In this document: one piece after another, positions 27,818 to 37,034 of the stretch
How the letters are laid out: the number at the start of each line of letters is the position of its first letter
Position numbering within the stretch: position 1 is the first letter of the stretch
Source: Gammaproteobacteria bacterium
GTDB lineage: Bacteria; Pseudomonadota; Gammaproteobacteria; Ga0077536
Direction: 5' to 3'
DNA length: 64,000 bases
Assembly: GCA_016191285.1 (NCBI GenBank)
Contig: JACPPA010000038.1
Coordinates: forward strand, 1-64,000
Notes under the pieces: model-generated
Seen by the model: the letters and a program-made list of their open reading frames with translations, nothing else
What the model was told of the DNA's origin: nothing
The model's database searches: none
Made by a program: the position numbers and the translations under genes

Positions 27818-27882
27818 TGTGGGAGCCGCTTTAGCGGCGAATACAACGTAATGTCTCGTTCGCGGCTAAAGCCGCTCCCACA
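27818..27882. repeat. REP-like palindrome, family A
   Basis: TGTGGGAGCCGCTTTAGCGG and, after a 17-base centre, its inverted partner ending GCTAAAGCCGCTCCCACA. Other members lie at 31378, 38219, 39751 and 39833. Always intergenic here. Probably transcribed hairpins that protect or separate mRNAs. Confidence 0.85.
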
Positions 27883-28065
27883 ATAGAAATGCGGCGATAG
27901 ATGAAAGTTCTTTGCGCGATAGCTTCTAGTGAGTGGCGTCACGGAACTTGCCTGCGGTCTATTGACTGCGTGTAAACTGCTGTACCCCATGGCCGTGTGG
28001 GCCTTAGCTGTCACACGAACATTTATGATCAATGCTGACATTCATCACGAGCGGACCCGTCACTG

Positions 28066-28434
28066 ATGGACATCGTATTTCTACACGGCCTGCGGATGGA
28101 CACGGTGATCGGAATTTGGGATTGGGAGCGTCGGCTGAAGCAGACGCTCATTGTCGATCTCGATTTGGGCACCGATCACGCACACGCCGCGGCGAGCGAT
28201 TCGATCGACGACACCATCGACTATAAGGCCGTGACGAAGCGGCTATTGAAACTCGGCGACGAGCACGCCTTTCTATTAGTCGAAGCCTTGGCCGAAGCCA
28301 TCGCGCAGATTTTACTTGGCGAATTCAACGTGCAATGGGTGCGGGTCAAGCTCAATAAACGCGGCGCGGTGCGCCAGGTGCGCGATGTCGGCGTGATTAT
28401 CGAACGCCGCAAGGCCGGCGGCGCAGCCGCGTGA
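28066..28434 (+). CDS. folB: Dihydroneopterin aldolase
   Basis: 122 residues. Converts dihydroneopterin to hydroxymethyl-dihydropterin in folate synthesis. Landmarks: GLRMDTVIGIWDWERRLKQT, the DTIDYKAVTKRL block, and LVEALAEAIAQILL. The conserved Glu and Lys of the active site fall in these blocks. Overlaps folK by four bases, giving two consecutive folate steps from one transcript. Confidence 0.93.
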   Translation: MDIVFLHGLRMDTVIGIWDWERRLKQTLIVDLDLGTDHAHAAASDSIDDTIDYKAVTKRLLKLGDEHAFLLVEALAEAIAQILLGEFNVQWVRVKLNKRGAVRQVRDVGVIIERRKAGGAAA

Positions 28435-28940
28435 CCGTGTGTCGCGCCTATGCTGGGATTGGCAGCAATGTGGATCGCATCAAGAATTTACAGGCCGGGG
28501 TGCGGGCGCTCCGCGTGCAGTTTCAAACGCTGATTATTTCCAATATCTACGCTAACTCGGCGGTGGGGTTTGTCGGTGACGATTTTTATAATCTGGTCGT
28601 CGGGTTCGATACTGAATTATCGCCTACCGCATTGAATGATTCGCTGCACCAGATCGAGACCGCGCACGGCCGCCGCCGTGGCGAAGCGAAATTTGCGCCG
28701 CGGACACTCGATCTTGATCTGTTGCTGTATGGCGACTGGGTACTGAGCACTCCCGGGTTGACCTTGCCGCGCACGGATGTTCTCGATTACGCGTTTGTCT
28801 TGCGCCCGCTAGCGGAGATCGCGGGCGCTGAGCGACATCCTGTACTCAACGTGACTTACGCCGAGTTATGGCAACAGCATTTACGCGTCGGCAAGCCCAG
28901 TCATCTCACTCGCGTACCGGATTTTCTCGAGGAAACCTAG
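28431..28940 (+). CDS. folK: HPPK, 2-amino-4-hydroxy-6-hydroxymethyldihydropteridine diphosphokinase
   Basis: 169 residues from a GTG that overlaps the folB stop. It pyrophosphorylates the pterin made by FolB. Motifs: AYAGIGSNVDRIKNL at the start, HQIETAHGRRRGEAKFAPRT and LDLDLLLYGD, the ATP- and magnesium-binding core, then LPRTDVLDYAFVLRPLAEIA. Confidence 0.93.
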   Translation: MTVCRAYAGIGSNVDRIKNLQAGVRALRVQFQTLIISNIYANSAVGFVGDDFYNLVVGFDTELSPTALNDSLHQIETAHGRRRGEAKFAPRTLDLDLLLYGDWVLSTPGLTLPRTDVLDYAFVLRPLAEIAGAERHPVLNVTYAELWQQHLRVGKPSHLTRVPDFLEET

Positions 28941-28956
28941 TGAAGGTGGATTTCGA

Positions 28957-29391
28957 ATGTGCAGATTGAGCGGATTAGGGCGGTGGGTACTCGTGCTTAG
29001 CGTGGTAACGACGGGATGCAGCGGCATTTTATCGCCCCGTGAACAACAGCGCGAAAAAGCCTTGTTCGAAGCAACCCAGACCTATGAAAAGCTGATGCGT
29101 TGGGGTTACTTCGAGCAAGCGACCCAATACCTGCGAGCCAAAGAAGGCGAGATCGCGTCACCGGATCTCAAAAAGATGGCGCAATTCAAAGTCACGGGGT
29201 ACCACACGGGTGAACAATTAATGAGTTCGGCCGGCGATGAGGCACGGGTCTTGGCGCAGATCGATTACTACGACATTGACACCGGCGTGGTGAATACGGC
29301 GCGTGACGAACAGTATTGGTGGTTCGATGCGGAGAAGCGACGTTGGTATTTAGGTTCGCCGATGCCGAGCTTCGTCGCCCATCGACGCTAA
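28957..29391 (+). CDS. Predicted lipoprotein of unknown function
   Basis: 144 residues. The N-terminus has two Arg, a hydrophobic stretch WVLVLSVV and TTGC, a plausible lipobox with Cys21. The mature part has no domain I can name, though the ending EQYWWFDAEKRRWYLGSPMP is distinctive and reminds me of small conserved gammaproteobacterial lipoproteins. Sits 16 bases after folK, probably co-transcribed. Confidence 0.7.
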   Translation: MCRLSGLGRWVLVLSVVTTGCSGILSPREQQREKALFEATQTYEKLMRWGYFEQATQYLRAKEGEIASPDLKKMAQFKVTGYHTGEQLMSSAGDEARVLAQIDYYDIDTGVVNTARDEQYWWFDAEKRRWYLGSPMPSFVAHRR

Positions 29392-29408
29392 GCGGCCCGC
29401 CATCGCGA

Positions 29409-30146
29409 TCAATCGAAGATACTGCGTCCGCCGTCCACCGCGAGCACTTGACCGGTGACATATTCCGCGTCGACTAGATAACGCACCGCCATCGCGATAT
29501 CGAGCGCCTCACCGGCGCGCGCGAGCGGCGTCCGCGCGAGAATTGCCGATTGTTCAGTGGTACTTGCATCGGCGCTCCATAGAATCGCGCCGGGCGATAC
29601 CGCATTAACTCGGATCTCTGGCGCCAAATCGCGCGCCAAGGCGCGGGTTAGGCCTACTAAACCCGCTTTAGAGATGCAATACATCGCATAATTAGGCCGT
29701 GGCCGGTCGGCATAGACATCGGTGAGATTAATAATGCAACCGCGCCGGGCTTTGAGGAACGGCACCGCGAGCTCGCTGAGCAGATACGGCGCCTTTAAGT
29801 TGGTGCCGAGGATTTCATCCCAATCAGTGGACGAGGTCGCACCGATTGGCGTGGCGCGAAAAACCGACGCGTTGTTGACCAACACGTCGAGTCGACCGAA
29901 GGTCTGTGTCACGGCCGCTAGCAGGGTGCGCAGTGCCGCGTCGTCGCTAAGGTCCGCGGCAAAAGCCGCTGCACTTGCCGCGCGCCCGGCGTTGAGTTGT
30001 GCGACCAAGGCCTGCGCCGCGCTTGAGGAACGATTGAAGTGCACGGCAACGCGCAAGCCGTGCGCGTGAAGCGTGGTTGCAATCCGCGCCCCGAGCCGGC
30101 GGCCCGCGCCTGTTATTAATGCTACTTTCGAATCGATGACGGACAC
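29409..30146 (-). CDS. folM: Pteridine reductase-like SDR
   Basis: 245 residues. NADPH-dependent SDR of the FolM/PTR1 group: the cofactor motif TGAGRRLGARIA has the paired Arg typical of pteridine reductases, the middle has VLVNNASVFRATP, and the catalytic Tyr-Lys pair is YCISK. Ends VTGQVLAVDGGRS. It reduces dihydropterins or dihydrofolate. The location beside folB and folK supports a folate-pathway role. Confidence 0.85.
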   Translation of the reverse strand: MSVIDSKVALITGAGRRLGARIATTLHAHGLRVAVHFNRSSSAAQALVAQLNAGRAASAAAFAADLSDDAALRTLLAAVTQTFGRLDVLVNNASVFRATPIGATSSTDWDEILGTNLKAPYLLSELAVPFLKARRGCIINLTDVYADRPRPNYAMYCISKAGLVGLTRALARDLAPEIRVNAVSPGAILWSADASTTEQSAILARTPLARAGEALDIAMAVRYLVDAEYVTGQVLAVDGGRSIFD

Positions 30147-30167
30147 GCGCGTAAGGTTGAAGTTAGT

Positions 30168-31349
30168 GTGACGCCAACGAGATTACCCGATCCGAGTGCG
30201 GATGAAATAGCCCTTTCGAAGGTGTTGGTCGCGACCATCGTGGACGAGCTCCGCACGCGCGATGGCTTCATGCCCTTCGAGCGTTATATGGAACTCGCGT
30301 TGTACGCGCCGGGCTTCGGCTATTACGTTGCAGGCGCGCGGAAGTTCGGCCGCGCTGGCGATTTTGTCACCGCGCCCGAACTCTCGCCATTATTCGGTGC
30401 GTGCCTCGCCACCCAATGCGCGGCAACGCTAACCACACTTGGCGGCGGTCATATCATCGAATTTGGCGGTGGCAGCGGACGCCTGGCAGCAAGTATTTTG
30501 CGCGCGTTGGCGACGCTTGATGCACTGCCGAAGTCGTATTCGATTATCGAGCTCAGCCCTGAACTACGGCGGCGGCAGCACGCTTATCTGACGGTAGAGA
30601 TCCCGGAACTGGTGTCGCGTGTGACATGGTTGAATGGTCCACCGGCGACACCACTTGCTGGGATAGTCATCGCCAATGAAATTATCGACGCGTTGCCGGT
30701 CACGTTGTTCCGCGCGGCGCGATCCGGTGTTACCGAGCGCGGCGTTGGCGTTGATGCGGATGGCGTGCTGGTATTACGGGAGCGTCCGGCGTCCCGCGAA
30801 CTGGAGGCGAACGTGGCAGCAAGACAGCAGGCCGCGCCCGCGCCGTGGCCGGAATCCTACTGCTCCGAAATTAATCATCGGCAACGCTGGTGGCTCGCCG
30901 ATCTCGAACATTTCTTAGCGCGCGGCGTGGTGGTGCTCGCCGATTACGGGTACCCCGCCGCTGAGTATTACCATTCCGATCGCAGTGAAGGCACGCTACA
31001 GTGTTATTTCCGTCATCGTGTCCACAGCGATCCGCTGTGGTATCCCGGCCTGCAAGACATCACGGCTGCCGTCGATTTTACGGCGCTCGCCGACGCGGCG
31101 GTCGACGCGCACTTCCAAGTTGAAGGCTTCGCCGAGCAAGCGGCGTATCTGTTAAGTTTAGGCGTCACTGAACGACTGGCCGCGCACAGCGGCGGATCGG
31201 ATCTCCGGCGTCATCAAATGACGCAAGCGGTGAAAACCTTATTGTTGCCGCACGCGATGGGGACCCGAGCTAAATTCCTGGTGCTGAGTTGTGACTACGC
31301 GGGGCCGATACTTGGCTTTACCGTGCGCAACGATCTCCATCGCCTGTAG
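30168..31349 (+). CDS. MidA/NDUFAF7-type SAM-dependent methyltransferase
   Basis: 393 residues from a GTG, in a 22-base gap divergent from the pteridine reductase. It belongs to COG1565: FMPFERYMELALYAPGFGYY, then GDFVTAPELSPLFGACLATQ and the SAM-binding IIEFGGGSGRLAASIL, with ANEIIDALPVTLF. The human relative methylates an arginine in a complex I subunit; the bacterial substrate is not known to me. Confidence 0.9.
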   Translation: MTPTRLPDPSADEIALSKVLVATIVDELRTRDGFMPFERYMELALYAPGFGYYVAGARKFGRAGDFVTAPELSPLFGACLATQCAATLTTLGGGHIIEFGGGSGRLAASILRALATLDALPKSYSIIELSPELRRRQHAYLTVEIPELVSRVTWLNGPPATPLAGIVIANEIIDALPVTLFRAARSGVTERGVGVDADGVLVLRERPASRELEANVAARQQAAPAPWPESYCSEINHRQRWWLADLEHFLARGVVVLADYGYPAAEYYHSDRSEGTLQCYFRHRVHSDPLWYPGLQDITAAVDFTALADAAVDAHFQVEGFAEQAAYLLSLGVTERLAAHSGGSDLRRHQMTQAVKTLLLPHAMGTRAKFLVLSCDYAGPILGFTVRNDLHRL

Positions 31350-31377
31350 ACGGGTCAAAATCTCCATTTCTTCAAAT

Positions 31378-31447
31378 TGTGGGAGCCGCTTTAGCGGCGA
31401 ATTTATAGCAAAAGCCAAGCAAATTCGTCGCTAAAGCGACTCCCACA
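31378..31447. repeat. REP-like palindrome, family A
   Basis: Same left half as the unit at 27818 (TGTGGGAGCCGCTTTAGCGG), with a right half CGCTAAAGCGACTCCCACA that carries a few compensating changes. It lies between MidA and the broken peroxiredoxin gene, where both genes run toward each other, so it may serve as a two-way stop. Confidence 0.8.
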
Positions 31448-31472
31448 AAAAGCGTGTATACCCTTTCCAAGG

Positions 31473-32083
31473 TCACGCCGCTTGGCATTTGACCAAGTAA
31501 CGCTTCAGCGCATCGCTGCCGCCGACATACTCTCCATTAATGAAGATCTGCGGGACCGTTCCTTGGCCTGCCAGCGCGCCCACGACGCGGCTGCGGATCT
31601 GATTCGCATGCGGCACTTCGACGTATGCATACCCGGCCTTCTTTAGATTCGTTTTGGCTTCGGCGCAAAACTGGCAGACTTCGCGCGTGAAGATGACGAC
31701 CTGGTCGGGCTTCTTGGCGTATAGATTGAGGTAGTCCAGCATCGTATCGGCATCGGAGACTTCGATTGGATCGCCCGGTTTATGGGGTTCGACGAACATC
31801 TTTTCGACCGCCTCATCGCGAACCAGCATCGAATAGCGCCAAGAGCGTTGACCGATACGCACAGAATCGAATCGACACCGTTGGCCCGGAAGGTTTCCGC
31901 CAACTCGCTGTAACGCGGCAAATGGGTCGACGAGCAGGTCGGTGTGAAGGCGCCCGGAAGCGAGAACACCACCACCGTCTTGCCATTGAAGAGCTGTTCC
32001 GTTGTCACTGATTTCCATTGATGGTTCTCGCGAACGCGAAAGGTAACGTTGGGCACGCGCTGGCCTTCGTGCGTGTTGGACAT
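31473..32083 (-). pseudogene. Hybrid peroxiredoxin-glutaredoxin (Prx5-Grx), internally deleted
   Basis: The start (32083) reads as a Prx5-type domain: VPNVTFRVRENHQWKSVTTE, FSLPGAFTPTCSSTHLPRY with the peroxidatic Cys. After LCVSVN about forty residues are missing and the frame changes; the rest continues RSWRYSMLVRDEAVEKMFVE, then a glutaredoxin domain with EVCQFCAEAK, where CPYC would be usual, and GTVPQIFINGEYVGGSDAL. A deletion that also shifts frame explains this. The intact enzyme would reduce peroxides using glutathione. Divergent from a broken oxyR. Confidence 0.85.
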
Positions 32084-32202
32084 GACTGACTCCTCGGTAA
32101 TGAAGAGATTTGACGGAGCACAGCGTAGAAGCGCCGCACGAGGCCGGCCAATTCTTTGTTAATATCGTCGCCACAGGTATTGGCTATGACGAGGGGGCGG
32201 CC

Positions 32203-33059
32203 GTGACGCTGCAGGAATTACGCTACGCCGTGGCAGTGGCGCACGAGCGCCACTTTGGGCGGGCGGCCGAGAAATGTTTTGTCAGTCAACCGAGCCTGAG
32301 TGTCGCGATCAAACATTTAGAAGATGAACTCGGGATTCGCTTGTTCGAGCGCACGAAAGCGGATGTGGTGGTTACCGACATTGGCCGTCAAGTGATCGCG
32401 CAGGCCGAGCGCACGCTCGACGAAGCGACCAAAGTCAAGCAGCTCGCCGCGGCCGGCAAGGATCAGCTGCGCGGCGTATTTGCTGCCCGCGCTGGTGGGA
32501 GCGTTGCGGGTGCGGGCGCGCGCAATGCCACTCGATATTGAAGAAAACATGACCGAGCGGCTTGATCGGATGTTGCGCGAAGGCGTGATCGATGTCGCGA
32601 TACCGGCCTTGCCATATGAAGCGCCGGGGATCGAAACCGTGCCGGTTTACGACGAAGACTTCATGCTGGTCGTGCCGGCCAAACATCCGTGAGCGCGGCG
32701 GCCGAGCTCAGCGACGAAAACCTGTTGTTACTGAGCGTCGGACATTGTTTTCGCGATCAAGTGGTCGCGGCGTGCGCGCGTTTCGTGCGAGCGATGATGG
32801 CAAACAAGGTAATTCATTGGAAACTCTGCGCAGCATGGTGGCCTCTGGCCTGGGCATTACGGTCCTGCCGGCGAGTGCGCTCACGAATAAATATCAAACT
32901 GTATTGGTTAAAGCCGTTCCGTTTAGCGCGCCAGTGCCGCGACGGCGCGTGGTGCTCGCCACGCGAAGTGGCTTTTATCGCCCGCGCGCCGTGGCACTAT
33001 TGGCGCAGGTCTTGCGCACCTTGGATCTCCCTATCTCACCATTAAGGATTGCCCAATGA
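32203..33059 (+). pseudogene. oxyR: OxyR-type LysR regulator, multiple frameshifts
   Basis: A GTG start gives the HTH: LQELRYAVAVAHERHFGRAA, FVSQPSLSVAIKHLEDELGI. The ligand domain is split over three frames: LPALVGALRVRARAMPLDIE to VVPAKHP in a second, LSDENLLLLSVGHCFRDQVV with AAC in a third, then NSLETLRSMVASGLGITVLP up to the TGA. The GHC and AAC cysteines match the redox pair of OxyR. At least two or three indels prevent a full protein. It lies opposite the broken Prx-Grx gene, a usual OxyR target. Confidence 0.85.
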
Positions 33060-33901
33060 AACCGCGTACCATCGCCCAACTCGTGCCCGCCATCGATACC
33101 CAAGACGGCGCCGGGGTGCGCCTGCGTCGCGCGCTCGGCGCGCGCCCGGACCAACGGCTCGATCCACTACTAATGTTGGACGCATTCTCGTCCGACGATC
33201 CCAACGACTACATCGCCGGTTTTCCAGCGCATCCGCATCGCGGCTTTGAAACCGTAACGTACATCCTCGACGGTCACATGCTGCACGAAGATCATCTTGG
33301 CAATCGCGGTGATTTAATGGCGGGCGGCGTGCAGTGGATGACGGCCGGACGTGGCATCATCCATTCCGAAATGCCGCAGCAGACCGCCGGTCGCCTGCGG
33401 GGTTTCCAATTGTGGCTGAATCTTCCCGCGGGCGAAAAAATGAAGCCGGCGAATTACCGCGATATTCCGGACGCAGAAATTCCTGCAGTCACGCTCACCG
33501 GCGGCGCCGTGGTTAAGGTCATCGCGGGCCGGGTTCACCTCGAAGCACACGAGATTGAAGGCCCGATTGTCGGCGGCAGCACCGATCCGCTGTATGTCGA
33601 TGTGAGTCTCACGGGGGGGAGTAGCGTGGCGTTTCCAGTGCCAGCAAGTCACAACGTGCTGATCTACGTGTTTGAAGGTGCGGTGAAACTAAACGGATCC
33701 GCCATTCCGAACGCGACCTCGGCAATTTTGGGTGCCGGCGACGGTATTGAACTTAGCGCTGACGCAGGAGGCGGTCGTTGTTTAGTCATCGCCGGCAAGC
33801 CGCTAAACGAACCAGTGGTGCAGCACGGGCCGTTCGTCATGAACACCCGCGCTGAAATTGAACAGGCGATGCGCGACTATCAGAGCGGCCACCTGGCCTA
33901 G
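33056..33901 (+). CDS. Pirin-family protein
   Basis: 281 residues, two cupin domains. The N-terminal one has the metal-binding pattern FPAHPHRGFETVTYIL and GRGIIHSEMP, with His and Glu ligands for iron. The C-terminal domain has LYVDVSLTGGSSVAFPVPAS. Bacterial pirins may be quercetinases or regulators; function here is open. The ATG overlaps the end of the oxyR remnant, so it was probably in its transcription unit. Confidence 0.9.
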   Translation: MKPRTIAQLVPAIDTQDGAGVRLRRALGARPDQRLDPLLMLDAFSSDDPNDYIAGFPAHPHRGFETVTYILDGHMLHEDHLGNRGDLMAGGVQWMTAGRGIIHSEMPQQTAGRLRGFQLWLNLPAGEKMKPANYRDIPDAEIPAVTLTGGAVVKVIAGRVHLEAHEIEGPIVGGSTDPLYVDVSLTGGSSVAFPVPASHNVLIYVFEGAVKLNGSAIPNATSAILGAGDGIELSADAGGGRCLVIAGKPLNEPVVQHGPFVMNTRAEIEQAMRDYQSGHLA

Positions 33902-33922
33902 GTTAGATCGCGATCTAAATTT

Positions 33923-34741
33923 TCACTTACCGCGAAGTTTACGCAGATCGCGGATCCCTTTGCGATGCAGCGGATTGAGCAGCGCAGCTTTAAGCCGCTG
34001 CACATACCAAACCACGCGGGCGTAACCTGGAAAAATGATAATCGGGTCATTACGCAGCACGCCGCGCAAGATCAAATTCGCCGCGCGTTCGGCCGGCACC
34101 GGCGTAAACGGCATATTGGTGAGCGCTCGCTCGCGATCAACATTGATAAACGGCGTGGCTTTATAAATGTTCGATTGAATGAAGCCCGGACATACCGCAC
34201 TGACGCGTACGCCAAGGTCTTCACCTTCGGCGCGCAAGGATTGCGAGAGGCCGACGACCGCATGTTTAGTGGTGGCGTAAGGCGCGTTGGTCGGAAACGG
34301 GATCAGGCCTGCGAGCGAGGCGATGTTAACGATATGGCCGAAGCCCTGCGTTGCCATTTGTTTGTAGGCGGAGTCGCTGCCATAGACCACGCCCATCAAA
34401 TTCACATCGATCACGTGGCGCCAATGCGTCAGCGTTAAATCACGGGCGTCGCCAGTGACCGAAATGCCGGCGTTGTTGAACATGAAATCGATCCGCCCAT
34501 GCTCCGCAATGGCAGTCGCGACCAGGGCCGCGACCTGCTCCGCGTGGGTCACATCGAGGGGATACGCGGTGGCGCGCCCGCCGGCCTTGGTGATTTCGTC
34601 GACGACTCCGCGCGCGGTGTCGGCGGCAAGATCCGCGCACAGCACGCGCGCGCCGCGACGTGCGAGTTCGCGACACAGCGCTGCGCCGATCCCCGAACCG
34701 CCACCGGTAATCACGGCTACTTTGTCGTTGAATTCGGTCAC
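33923..34741 (-). CDS. Short-chain dehydrogenase/reductase
   Basis: 272 residues. Cofactor motif TGGGSGIG near 12-19, NNAGI, catalytic Ser in NIASLAG and YATTK. A C-terminal extension beyond 230 (FPGYARVVWYVQRLKAALLN) contains a hydrophobic helix, as in SDRs that associate with membranes. Substrate unknown. It faces pirin tail to tail and is followed upstream by a REP-rich gap. Confidence 0.88.
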   Translation of the reverse strand: MTEFNDKVAVITGGGSGIGAALCRELARRGARVLCADLAADTARGVVDEITKAGGRATAYPLDVTHAEQVAALVATAIAEHGRIDFMFNNAGISVTGDARDLTLTHWRHVIDVNLMGVVYGSDSAYKQMATQGFGHIVNIASLAGLIPFPTNAPYATTKHAVVGLSQSLRAEGEDLGVRVSAVCPGFIQSNIYKATPFINVDRERALTNMPFTPVPAERAANLILRGVLRNDPIIIFPGYARVVWYVQRLKAALLNPLHRKGIRDLRKLRGK

Positions 34742-35198
34742 GCTACTTTACCTGCGGGTGTAGATGTCATTGTGAGCTCCCCGTGCAATGCTTCGAGACT
34801 GAGACCGGCCCAGGAAGAATGAGTGCACTCATCCCGTCCCACAAGGGGCTGACTCTTATTCACCTTTATCCAGCGAAGTACCCTGTCCAACCCCCTCGTC
34901 ATTCCGGCGCAGGCCGGAATCCAGTGAAGAAATGAGGTCCGCGCAGTACGCGGACGCCTGATCTGACTGGATCCCGGATATTCGCTGCGCGAATTCCGGG
35001 ATGACGGCGTGAGACAAGAGTTGTCGTCGTAGCGTCCGATTCTGCACACGTCATTCCGGCGCACGCCGGCATGCCGGCAGTTTACATGCGGCCGCTGTCG
35101 CTGCTGAAAAAATGTGCACAAGAGACAGTCCGCAAGGGGTAGGGGGAAGATTGCTTCGCCGCGCTCACCAAGCCGAGATTTCGGATGACGATTCATGA
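34742..35198. repeat. Intergenic stretch with family B REP-like repeats
   Basis: The 457-bp gap holds a clear family B unit at about 34898-35008 with GTCATTCCGGCGCAGGCCGG, GGAATCCAG, a GCGCAGTACGCG core and a closing GGAATTCGCG-type half ending CCGGGATGACGG. A partial unit with GTCATTCCGGCGCACGCCGG follows near 35051. No gene is supported here. Confidence 0.75.
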
Positions 35199-35774
35199 TC
35201 ATGCTTTGTGCTTGATCCCAAGCGGTCGACCGACTGAACCCGGACGCGGCAGCTTTCGCTGCCGAGCATGCAGGGCAGTAAGCAGCGTTAGGACCTCGGG
35301 GGCAAAATCCGCCGCGCGCCGGGTGGCAAGACTGACGTGCAGCATCATTTGTTCCTGGGTCGCGAGGAGCACCGAGTCGCGATACATCTCCTGATACAAA
35401 TGCGCGAGTTTGTGATTGAAATCGAGCACGCGCGTTTCAATTCGCAAGCGTTCACCCAGGCGCGCTTCGTTTTGATACGTGAGATGCGCCTCGAGCACCA
35501 TCCACGAGTTTTGAGTACGTTCGGTGTATTCGAGGCCCATGCCGAATTCTTTGACGAACTCCTCGCCCGCCTGATCAAAAGCCAGCGAGTAGTAGGCGAC
35601 ATTCATGTGATTGTTGTAATCGAGCCAAGCGGGCTCGACCGCGCACTCATAGGCGACGGGTTGCGTATCTGCAATCACGTAAGTAATTTTCCGTGGGTCG
35701 ATAATAAAGTCGCTATCGATCGCTACGCCGCGCGTTGCTTTGGCGAAGACGTCAGTCCGAACGCGTGAGCCCAC
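35199..35774 (-). CDS. Thioesterase-family (hotdog-fold) protein
   Basis: Up to 191 residues. The core VEPAWLDYNNHMNVAYYSLA is the 4-hydroxybenzoyl-CoA thioesterase signature with the catalytic-site Asp-x-x-x-H pattern, followed by LEAHLTYQNEARLGERLRIE and HLYQEMYR. It would cleave an acyl-CoA. The GTG at 35774 makes it overlap the upstream gene by 52 bases; a GTG nearer YVIADTQPV (about 35676) is an alternative start. Same strand as, and just after, the luciferase-like gene. Confidence 0.82.
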   Translation of the reverse strand: MGSRVRTDVFAKATRGVAIDSDFIIDPRKITYVIADTQPVAYECAVEPAWLDYNNHMNVAYYSLAFDQAGEEFVKEFGMGLEYTERTQNSWMVLEAHLTYQNEARLGERLRIETRVLDFNHKLAHLYQEMYRDSVLLATQEQMMLHVSLATRRAADFAPEVLTLLTALHARQRKLPRPGSVGRPLGIKHKA

Positions 35775-36796
35775 TCCTCAAGCGCCTCTTCGTGACCGGG
35801 CGCGAGTTGAATTGCCACCTGATTGTAGCCAGCGGTTTGCATGGCCGTGACTTGGGTACGAATTTCGGCGGCGGTTCCGGTGAGTGAGGTCCCACGGATC
35901 AAATCGCCGGTCACCAGAGGCGCTTCATCGGGGCGCAGGTACATCAAATGCCCTTTATGCAGGGTGAGGTAACGCGCATCCGCTGGGTGATAACTCAAGA
36001 ACAATTTGCGGTACTCGTCATACAGCGGCTTTAAATGCGGCGGGACAGCGCTGTCATCGCCGTCTTCGACCAGCCAGTGCAGCACGCAGGCGGCGATCGG
36101 CCCGGCCTGCGCTTTGGCGCGCCCGCTATCCGCGGCTTCGCCTTCGGCTAATACACATCCCATCGCGAAGCAGGTCATATAGAGCGCCTTAGTGTCGCGG
36201 CCGGCGCTCCGCCACGAGTCGGTCATTTCGCGTGCTTGGTCGTTGATGAGCGAGCTCGTCATGAAATTACACCAGCCGTCGGCAAGTTCAGCAGTTAGGG
36301 CTCGCGCTTTGGGACCGAAGGCCGAGAAGTGCACGGGGATTGGATCCTTGGTGTTGTAAAGTCCGGCGTCCGGATCGAGAAATTTGATCTTGCGGCGCTT
36401 GTTCTCGAATTCCCATTCGGTCAATTCGCCGCGCCACAGGGCGCGAATGATGCGCGTGTGTTCGCGCAGATGTTCGAGCTTTTGGGCTTTCAAGCCCATG
36501 GTGCGCCGACCCGTGAAGCCGGTACCCAAGCCGCAAATAATGCGACCCGGCGCGAGTTGATTGAGCGAGGCCATGCCGTTGGCGGTAACCGGCGCGATGC
36601 GATTCGACGGGATCAACACCCCGGCGCCAAGCTTGATGCGCGACGTATTGACCGCGGCGGCGGCCATCGCGACGTAAATATCGGCACACAGAAGTTGCGA
36701 ATCGTAAAACCAGGCATGCGAGAAGCCGAGTTCTTCGGCGCGTTTGACGGTTTTCCAGCTATTGGCGCTTTGGACCAGGGCAATTCCGTAATCCAT
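35723..36796 (-). CDS. Luciferase-like (F420/FMN) monooxygenase or dehydrogenase
   Basis: 357 residues, TIM-barrel of the bacterial luciferase superfamily: AEELGFSHAWFYDSQLLCAD, AAAAVNTSRIKLGAGVLIPS, then NRIAPVTANGMASLNQLAPG and GLGTGFTGRRTMGL. This pattern is close to the F420-dependent LLM class. Cofactor choice and substrate cannot be told from sequence. The 238-bp gap upstream to a second LLM gene on the other strand carries divergent promoters. Confidence 0.85.
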   Translation of the reverse strand: MDYGIALVQSANSWKTVKRAEELGFSHAWFYDSQLLCADIYVAMAAAAVNTSRIKLGAGVLIPSNRIAPVTANGMASLNQLAPGRIICGLGTGFTGRRTMGLKAQKLEHLREHTRIIRALWRGELTEWEFENKRRKIKFLDPDAGLYNTKDPIPVHFSAFGPKARALTAELADGWCNFMTSSLINDQAREMTDSWRSAGRDTKALYMTCFAMGCVLAEGEAADSGRAKAQAGPIAACVLHWLVEDGDDSAVPPHLKPLYDEYRKLFLSYHPADARYLTLHKGHLMYLRPDEAPLVTGDLIRGTSLTGTAAEIRTQVTAMQTAGYNQVAIQLAPGHEEALEEWAHAFGLTSSPKQRAA

Positions 36797-37034
36797 TCGA
36801 GCTTCTCCCCTTTAAGGTGTTGGTCGGGCGATTGATGGGTTCGATTCTGCCCGGAAGCAGTGTCGCAACTCAACGTTGTTGTCGTGCAATAGGCCAGATC
36901 AACGGTAATTTCCGGAAAAATCCCACAATTCTGGGTCTAGGGATCGACCCTACGGCACGGTACACTGCGCTATCGGTCGCGTTATTGACGTGCCCTTCAA
37001 CCATCGCCCACGGCGGGCCCAATGATCAGAGGTA

